Source of the DNA: CAZGQY01 sp964528035
GTDB lineage: Bacteria; Pseudomonadota; Gammaproteobacteria; Methylococcales; UBA1147
NCBI GenBank assembly: GCA_964528035.1
Contig: CAZGQY010000028.1
Location: 1-30,749, forward strand
Direction of reading: 5' to 3'
DNA length: 30,749 nt
The position numbers and the translations under genes were made by a program. Positions 24,875 to 30,749 of the stretch are shown one piece after another (the first letter of the stretch is position 1; the number at the start of each line of letters is the position of its first letter). Below the pieces are notes generated by a model. It made no database searches. It worked only from the letters and a program-made list of their open reading frames with translations, and had not been told where the DNA came from.

Positions 24875-26509
24875 CTAGTTTACCACGGGGCCGTGTTTCA
24901 GCTTCTCACGCATCTTTTTGATCTTGGCCTTAATCGCGTCAAGATTAAACGAGGCTGGAGCCTGCTGCGGTGGAAACTCGATGAAGGTCTTAGCCAACTT
25001 TCCTACCTCCTGCTGTACGAATACAAAACGCCAGAACTCATGCGCCCACCAGTCCATCATGGCTGACGGGCAATCCTTGAAGTCGATGCAACGCTCGTAG
25101 GGGTCGAGCCGCAGGTTCACCATCTTCGGCCAGTCGAGGGTAGTCTTGGGACCGAACCAGCCATCTGGCTGATCCAGAAAGATGAATTTCATGTCGTCGA
25201 CACGCACGGCACCGAGATCAGCTTCACCGAAATAGAATATCTCATGGCGCTTTGATTCTCCTTTGCCAGTGAGCATATCGATCTGATTATAACCATCGAG
25301 ATGTACCTTGTAGTCCTTGCCATTGACTTTTGCACCTTTCTTCAGGTCGGCGGCAATGTCCTTGGAGCCACCGGCTGCGGCGACGAAGGTTGGGAAGAAA
25401 TCGAGCCCGGAGAAGATGTCGTTAAACACAGTTCCCGGTTTGATCTTACCTGGCCAGCGCATGACCAGCGGAGCACGGAAGCCGCCTTCGAGGACCATGC
25501 CCTTGGTACCACGGAACGGGGTCATGCCGCCATCCGGCCAGCTGAACACCTCTGCACCGTTGTCCGAGGTCACCATGATAATGGTGTTGTCGGCAATGCC
25601 CAGGTCATCCAGTTTCTTCAATAACGTACCAACCATGTCGTCCATTTCTTTCATACCGGCTTCCTGGATGGTCCAGTTGTTCTCCGGCGTGATCATCTTG
25701 TTGTATTTGTCAGACAGGTGGGTGAAGACATGCATACGCGCCGGGTTGACCCACAGGAAGAACGGCTTGCCGTCTTTGTGAGCCTTGTCCATGAACTCTA
25801 CCGAACGGCGTGTGACCTCGGAATCGATCATGGTCATGTCATACTTGATGCCCTTGACCGGATGCGGTGGCATCGGTCCCTCGTCGGTGACCTTCTGTTT
25901 GCCAACCTTGCCCCAACGTTTCTGTACCGTATTGTCGACCTTGTTAGTAGCAACGCAATGCACCAGGTTACGCGGACCGATCGTTTCCTTTAGTTTCGGC
26001 GGATAAGTCGGGTTGAACGGATCCTGCATGGCATCCAGGTGGTACAACCAACCGAAGTACTCGTCAAAACCGTGTTCGCAGGGCAGGTGATGGTTCTTGT
26101 CACCGAGGTGGTTCTTGCCGAATTGCCCGGTAGCATAGCCATGGTCCTTCAATGCGGATGCGATAGTGGGCGAAGTGTCCGGCATTCCAAGGTCCGACCC
26201 CGCTTGGCCGACAGTCGTCAGACCTGTCCTTAATGGAATCTGACCGGTGATAAAATTTGCCCGGCCTGCGGTACAACTGGCCTCGGCGTAGTAGTCGGTA
26301 AACAGTGCTCCATCTTTGGCGATTTTGTCGATATTGGGTGTTCGTACAGCCATCATGCCTCTGTTGTAAACTCCGAAGTGAGACCAGCCAATGTCGTCTC
26401 CGGTAACGACGATGATATTGGGTTGTCCGGCTGCTGCAACCGTATCCGCCGTGCATCCGAAGATGGTGGTAGCTAGGATAAAGTTTGCCGCTATCTGATA
26501 AAATCGCAT
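24875..26509 (-). CDS. Arylsulfatase (sulfatase S1 family)
   Basis: A 544-residue exported sulfatase. The signal peptide ends near TVAAAG; an FGC at 17-19 could also act as a weak lipobox. Metal-site DD is in TGDDIGW (38-39). The active site C79-T-A-G-R83 is the CxAxR form of the formylglycine motif, so the cysteine must be oxidised by a maturase that is not in this window. Also present are GKNHLGD and TSDNGAE (D316, N317). AAGGAGA precedes ATG 26509 by 7 bases. GC content is clearly higher than in the surroundings (39 of 60 in one line). It lies just inside the repeat at 26673-26929. The sulfate ester substrate is unknown. Confidence 0.93.
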   Translation of the reverse strand: MRFYQIAANFILATTIFGCTADTVAAAGQPNIIVVTGDDIGWSHFGVYNRGMMAVRTPNIDKIAKDGALFTDYYAEASCTAGRANFITGQIPLRTGLTTVGQAGSDLGMPDTSPTIASALKDHGYATGQFGKNHLGDKNHHLPCEHGFDEYFGWLYHLDAMQDPFNPTYPPKLKETIGPRNLVHCVATNKVDNTVQKRWGKVGKQKVTDEGPMPPHPVKGIKYDMTMIDSEVTRRSVEFMDKAHKDGKPFFLWVNPARMHVFTHLSDKYNKMITPENNWTIQEAGMKEMDDMVGTLLKKLDDLGIADNTIIMVTSDNGAEVFSWPDGGMTPFRGTKGMVLEGGFRAPLVMRWPGKIKPGTVFNDIFSGLDFFPTFVAAAGGSKDIAADLKKGAKVNGKDYKVHLDGYNQIDMLTGKGESKRHEIFYFGEADLGAVRVDDMKFIFLDQPDGWFGPKTTLDWPKMVNLRLDPYERCIDFKDCPSAMMDWWAHEFWRFVFVQQEVGKLAKTFIEFPPQQAPASFNLDAIKAKIKKMREKLKHGPVVN

Positions 26510-26672
26510 AGTGATTCTCCTTTGTTCGTTGTTTATTTTTGTGCAGAAAAAATCTTTCCCAAATATTAGATATATGTAAAAACCCTGTAAACTATATAAT
26601 CTTTTGTTCTTGGCCCGTATTCTACGGCTTGAGCAAGGTAGATGCCAGATATATGGACTGAAGATATCATAG

Positions 26673-26929
26673 GTGCTTCCATATTTATGTTTACCCTGGA
26701 GTCAATCGCGCAATTAGGGTAGCCATAAAGCCAGCAAGGGACATTCCTGTAATTATTGCATTTTGAACGGCTCGAATGGTATTTGAGCTTATGCGGACTA
26801 TACGTGCCTGAAAGAATAATGGATTGACAAAGCCCCCGTTATTTTTGGCAATTAGCTGTTTTTTTTCGAGTGCTTTGGTGTATTTTTTATCAGAGGGGTG
26901 GATCAATACCGGATTTTTTATTTTCGAAA
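26673..26929 (-). pseudogene. 257-bp direct repeat, copy B: C-terminal transposase fragment
   Basis: This repeats 20600-20856 with two differences. Only the last 80 or so codons of the transposase are here, from SKIKNPVLIHPSDKKYT to the stop at 26691; the frame opens upstream at a GTG (26954) in unrelated sequence. The match ends sharply at TTCGAAA. It lies just downstream of the caspase-lipoprotein gene and just upstream of the arylsulfatase. It cannot encode an active transposase. Confidence 0.88.
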
Positions 26930-26983
26930 ATTCAAGAGGGACTGTTTTAGACACGTTGAAATTTTGCTGCGGAGTTTTTGCGA

Positions 26984-29900
26984 TTATGTTCGCGGCACAA
27001 AGAAAAAGTCACCCGATTCATGTCCGGTGTGTTTAATTGGACCGTATTGAGGCGATTGCTCGAAACCCACCCGACGGGCTGCTTTTCTGACGTCACCGGC
27101 AATGTGTCCATACAAAGATTGGCCTTCAAGAATTTTCTGGTTTTTTTTCAGTGTTTTTATAAATGCACGAGCAAATATAGAGTGTCCATCCGCTCCACTA
27201 TCCAATACAGGCTTGATGTCACCTGAAGTGAGAACAGTGCGTGATTTGGCAACAGCCATGGTTTTTAACCACTTAAATTTAAGATCCTCCGACATGCCGG
27301 GGTCGAGTCGGACGAGTGACGCTCGGGTCATTGCGCCGGAATAGCATGAATCGGCTACGACCATTACGTGTTTGGCAGTCATGGTATTGATTATGTCAGT
27401 GATTGCTGTCGTCGGAATCCAGTTGGCGGTACTGTCCATTTCCGCATCCACCGGTAGCCATTGGCCACGCTGATTAACTTTATCCACTTCGCCATGACCG
27501 GCATAATAGATGAGCAGGTTTGATTTTTCATTCAGTTTTGCGCGCAGATTATTCAATGCTGAAAGTATTGCGTAGCGATTGGCGTTTGTTAGTACTGTCG
27601 TTTTGAATTTGTATTTGGAGCGCAGTAATTTGTCAATATCCCGAATATCGTCGATAGGCGTGTCCAGTGTGGTTAAATGCGAGTATTTTTCGTTGCCAAT
27701 CAACAATGCATGGTAAGAACCGAAATCGATTTTAGATGCGGCTTGAAGTGGCGTGTTTTGTTTCAGTGGTAGTTTGCGTGAACTCCCACGCTTCTTACCC
27801 GGTACCATAACAAAGTTGAGGATTGCTTTGCCACCTTTTTTGTCTACCAATGTGATATTTACAGGTGTTTTTGTCTTCTCTAATAAAATTTTTGAATTGA
27901 AAAGCCCTGCGTCGTTGACTGTTTCCACACGGTCATTAATAGTGAACGACATGATGCCTGCAGATGCATCGGCGCTACCGGTGATATTTCGAAACCTGAC
28001 AGCTGAGCGCAGTTTGAAGCTTAGCGCTCCTCGAGTTGTCGACAAGGGAGGGTCGATCAACTGAATTTTTGGGGGGGTGTATGCAGAAGCAATAAATGGC
28101 ACATTATTTTGTTTTTGTGCGAGCTGTGATTCAAGCTGTTTGCGCCTGGATTCCCGCTGCTCAATCTCGCTTCGGAGTTTTTTAAGCTCTGCATCCTTAT
28201 TCGCCACTGTTTGTTTGTGGGATGAGTGCAGTTGTTTGTGTTGATTCGCAATTTGCTGTTTTTCTGCTTCCAATTTAGCGATCACGGAGCGCTGTTTTTT
28301 TAAGTCTATTGTGGTTGTGGTTAGTTGTGCGGCGATAGATTGAAGACTACTATTGGCGGTCGAACCCGATTGGCTGATTTGATTTTTCAAAGTTTCATTT
28401 TCTGTTGTTAAGTGGTCAATTCGTTCGACCAACAGACGAGTCTCATCTTTTTCAATATTCAGTTTTCGGGACTGTTCAGCCAGTTGTAATTGAATTGATT
28501 GCAGTTGTGTTTGCTGCTGAGTCGATAATTGGCTATGCGACGATTGCAGTGTATTCCGCTCATTCATCAGGTTTTTGTTTTCTGTTTCTAACTGGTTGAT
28601 TTTTCTTTGGTGTTGTTGCAATTCCTGAGCTGTCTGGGATAGTTGCAGTGAAAGTGTATTATCCTTTCTTGGAGTTTCCCGTTGTGCCAGTTGTGCTTCG
28701 GTTGTTTTGTTTTTTTTCGCGAGTAACTCAATTTCCTCTATAAGTTTAGAACTGAGTGCCTTTTGTTGCTCCAGTTGCTGATTTTTGTTATTGATTTGGG
28801 CCAGTAAATCCTTGTTTTGACTGGACGGTTTTGGGTTGTTCGATTTCTCTGCATCGTAGCGTTGATTTAGATCCGCAAGCTGCTGTTCAGTCGTAGTCAG
28901 TTTTTTACGTAACGATGCCTGATCCAGAGTATTTTTTTTCAGGGTTCGTGCATATGCGGATGACCGTTGCTGCTCTGATTCCAGTTTGTTTCTCAGGGCG
29001 CTCTTTTCAGCCTTATGTTGTTTTTTCATGGCATCCAGTTGTGCCCGTTTGTCGAGAATCTCTGCTTGTTGTCTATCCAGCTTTTCCTGATATTGGCTGA
29101 GTTGAGGCTGCGTAGGTTTAGAGGGTTGTGATTTAAGCGTTTCGAATCTTCGTTGGGTGTCAGCCAGTTCATCCAGGGTTTGATCGAGTTTTGTTCTAAG
29201 CCGGTTTTCCGCTTTTGCTAATTTGGCGTCTAATATTTTTGCTTCCTGTTTGCGTCTTGCGATTGTTTCAAGTTCTCTCTGGTTTTTGCCTGGTGTGGTG
29301 GTTTCCAAACGTTGCTGATATATATTGGCTCGCCTTTCTGCAGACTCCAGTTTGTCAGCTAGCATCTCGGTTTCGTTTTTATGGGAGACTTCAATACTCT
29401 TCAGTCGGCTACGTTCGTTTAGTACGAGTGCTTGTGCGGTTTCGAGGTCTTTTTGGTATTGTTGGATCTGTTGAGATTGCTGTTGTCCGGGTTGTGATCG
29501 ATGGCTTGACTTGAGTTTTTGTCGTGCAGATTCAAGTTCATCCAGTGCCCGGTTCAGTTTGCTTCTTTCTTTGTTGATCTGAGATTGATATCGGCTCAGT
29601 TTTTTTCGCAAAACCTGTGATTCGAGGCGACTGTTATGAAGATCTTGTTGTAAACTTTCGATTTGGCGACGCGCTTCTCCAACACGCGATTGTGTCTCTA
29701 CTTCAATGGTGGACGCAAAGGTCAATTCATCATCTTCGATTCCTGATGCGTCGCGGTACCAATTGAGCGCTTTTGGTATATTCTGATCGACACCGATACC
29801 TTTTTCGTAGAGGTAACCCAGGTTGATTTTTGCTCGCGATGAACCTTGTTTGGCCGCTTTTTCATACCATTGGGCTGCGCGTTCGTAATCGGGGGCTATA

Positions 29901-30331
29901 CCCAGACCCTTTTCATAGATTTCCCCAACGTATGTTTGTGCATCTGCATCTCCAGATTCGGCGCGGGGTAACCAAACGTTTAAGGCGGTTTTATAACTGG
30001 CTCTGTTATATGCGGTGTATTCCCCACCCCTCAGGCCACAGCTAAACGCTGTAGTTTTTATCGCGGGTCGAGCGGCGATAAAAGTAAAATTTTGCCCCAG
30101 TTGACGGACCTGGCCGGGAAGCATGCAATCGACAACGAAAAGGTCTTCGGGATTTCTGGATGTTGGTGAACCGGAGGAGGCAGTATCAGATCTTATTTCG
30201 TTGTTTGTACATCCACTGATCAAAGCAAGCACTATTGTGAGTATTGTGGCACGAAATACCATGAACCAACGTTGAACCAACGATGGTGTATTAGAAACGA
30301 ATAAAGAGTTAGAGAAAATGATCTTTTTCAT
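26984..30331 (-). CDS. Caspase-like (peptidase C14) lipoprotein with Sel1 repeats and a giant coiled coil
   Basis: From ATG 30331 (AGGA about 8 bases before) there are 1115 residues. Order: signal sequence ending in lipobox LISGC (C41); two Sel1 repeats (about 124-195: YVGEIYEKGLG and LGYLYEKGIGV); a glutamine- and lysine-rich coiled coil (about 215-740); a beta-rich region (about 750-845); and a caspase-like domain (about 867-1115). The catalytic dyad is intact: His946 in YYAGHGE and Cys996 in DSCYSG. A start at 30262 would give a more usual 17-residue signal but has no ribosome site. The protease should therefore hang in the periplasm from a membrane anchor. Cleavage targets and triggers are unknown. 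Confidence 0.85.
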   Translation of the reverse strand: MKKIIFSNSLFVSNTPSLVQRWFMVFRATILTIVLALISGCTNNEIRSDTASSGSPTSRNPEDLFVVDCMLPGQVRQLGQNFTFIAARPAIKTTAFSCGLRGGEYTAYNRASYKTALNVWLPRAESGDADAQTYVGEIYEKGLGIAPDYERAAQWYEKAAKQGSSRAKINLGYLYEKGIGVDQNIPKALNWYRDASGIEDDELTFASTIEVETQSRVGEARRQIESLQQDLHNSRLESQVLRKKLSRYQSQINKERSKLNRALDELESARQKLKSSHRSQPGQQQSQQIQQYQKDLETAQALVLNERSRLKSIEVSHKNETEMLADKLESAERRANIYQQRLETTTPGKNQRELETIARRKQEAKILDAKLAKAENRLRTKLDQTLDELADTQRRFETLKSQPSKPTQPQLSQYQEKLDRQQAEILDKRAQLDAMKKQHKAEKSALRNKLESEQQRSSAYARTLKKNTLDQASLRKKLTTTEQQLADLNQRYDAEKSNNPKPSSQNKDLLAQINNKNQQLEQQKALSSKLIEEIELLAKKNKTTEAQLAQRETPRKDNTLSLQLSQTAQELQQHQRKINQLETENKNLMNERNTLQSSHSQLSTQQQTQLQSIQLQLAEQSRKLNIEKDETRLLVERIDHLTTENETLKNQISQSGSTANSSLQSIAAQLTTTTIDLKKQRSVIAKLEAEKQQIANQHKQLHSSHKQTVANKDAELKKLRSEIEQRESRRKQLESQLAQKQNNVPFIASAYTPPKIQLIDPPLSTTRGALSFKLRSAVRFRNITGSADASAGIMSFTINDRVETVNDAGLFNSKILLEKTKTPVNITLVDKKGGKAILNFVMVPGKKRGSSRKLPLKQNTPLQAASKIDFGSYHALLIGNEKYSHLTTLDTPIDDIRDIDKLLRSKYKFKTTVLTNANRYAILSALNNLRAKLNEKSNLLIYYAGHGEVDKVNQRGQWLPVDAEMDSTANWIPTTAITDIINTMTAKHVMVVADSCYSGAMTRASLVRLDPGMSEDLKFKWLKTMAVAKSRTVLTSGDIKPVLDSGADGHSIFARAFIKTLKKNQKILEGQSLYGHIAGDVRKAARRVGFEQSPQYGPIKHTGHESGDFFFVPRT

Positions 30332-30749
30332 ACAGATTCCTGTTACTTTTGCCGACTTTTGCGGAAAAGCCTGTTTGCGCAAAGACTAACTATATATCAT
30401 AAGAGTCGATTATTGGTGTTTAGTTTTGTATCTATTCGAAGAGTTCGATACATGGAGCGTAAGTTATTGATATTTAATAATGCGTGAGTCTGTCCATGTA
30501 TATTTGTTGCAACATTAGTTTGTAGCCGCGCTAATAACTCATTGTTTACACCCCGCATGGTTTGCATTCGTAGAAATATTTATCACTCTGGTTGTTTGAA
30601 TTTTATTTATATGGTTTGTGTGTATTTGTGGAGGTGTATCTACTCAGCAAGTTTGGTAGATAGGGTGCGAGTCATTGATTATTCGGGACGCGTAAATACT
30701 TCCCTGTAAGCTCTGCTGCAACGTCCTTGTTGCAGAAGCCCGAATAATC
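30332..30749. other. Region upstream of the caspase gene ending in a nested inverted repeat
   Basis: No gene is seen in these 418 bases, which must hold the caspase gene promoter. GATTATTCGGG at 30677-30687 pairs perfectly with CCCGAATAATC at 30739-30749, the last 11 bases of the window. Inside lies CTGCAAC/GTTGCAG (30716-30722 and 30729-30735), the hairpin shared with 18831-18854. The window thus ends exactly at the outer arm of a repeat element. Confidence 0.75.

Noticed and set aside
26691..26954. 87-codon frame as a gene downstream of the caspase gene
   Set aside because: It is the transposase C-terminal repeat with a chance GTG start in unrelated DNA.
1..30749. CRISPR arrays, tRNA and rRNA genes
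   Set aside because: No regularly spaced short repeats and no tRNA-like cloverleaf or rRNA sequence were seen.

Overview
The window looks like a contig from a gammaproteobacterium of moderate GC content (low to mid 40s by eye), probably marine or aquatic; I cannot name the genus. The evidence is an HflD homologue (a protein essentially confined to Gammaproteobacteria), an Otsa/OtsB/Glk sugar cluster, CopA/CopZ, a GGDEF-EAL protein, an autotransporter and a REP-associated tyrosine transposase. Both ends of the window lie in repeats and one 100-N scaffold gap is present, so the window is probably a complete draft contig.

Layout. 1-2030: half of a long palindromic repeat, an unrecognised 225-residue protein, and a RAYT transposase whose 5' part is tandemly duplicated (284-bp unit); the N gap falls inside the first copy. 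2091-3722: a small membrane protein divergent from a receiver-domain protein with a non-DNA-binding output region. 3815-6866 (minus): a three-gene Gld-type ABC exporter (ATPase, permease, auxiliary protein) with 4-bp overlaps. 7032-7652: hflD. 7901-10942: a periplasmic rhodanese divergent from a copper chaperone and a Cu+ P-type ATPase. 11001-11165: a full copy of the long palindrome. 11265-14423: otsB-otsA-glk, where Glk makes glucose-6-phosphate, OtsA joins it to UDP-glucose and OtsB removes the phosphate to give trehalose; a GT4-like protein with a degenerate catalytic motif follows. 16287-18767: a membrane GGDEF-EAL protein with an internally duplicated sensor domain. 18987-20408: an autotransporter-type barrel protein.

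20600-26929 is the accessory part. Two 257-bp direct repeats, about 99% identical, each encode the C-terminus of the same transposase (probably IS4-type) and bracket about 5.8 kb. Between them lie a VapB-like antitoxin whose VapC partner is cut after about nine codons, a small lipoprotein, a metallo-beta-lactamase-fold hydrolase, a membrane-anchored ABM-domain protein, a 35-residue secreted peptide and an arylsulfatase. The hydrolase and sulfatase are visibly richer in GC than their surroundings, so this is probably an acquired segment.

26984-30331 encodes a 1115-residue lipoprotein with Sel1 repeats, more than 500 residues of coiled coil, a beta-rich domain and a C-terminal caspase-like protease with an intact His/Cys dyad. 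It is the most unusual gene product here. The window ends in a nested inverted repeat related to a hairpin after the GGDEF-EAL gene.
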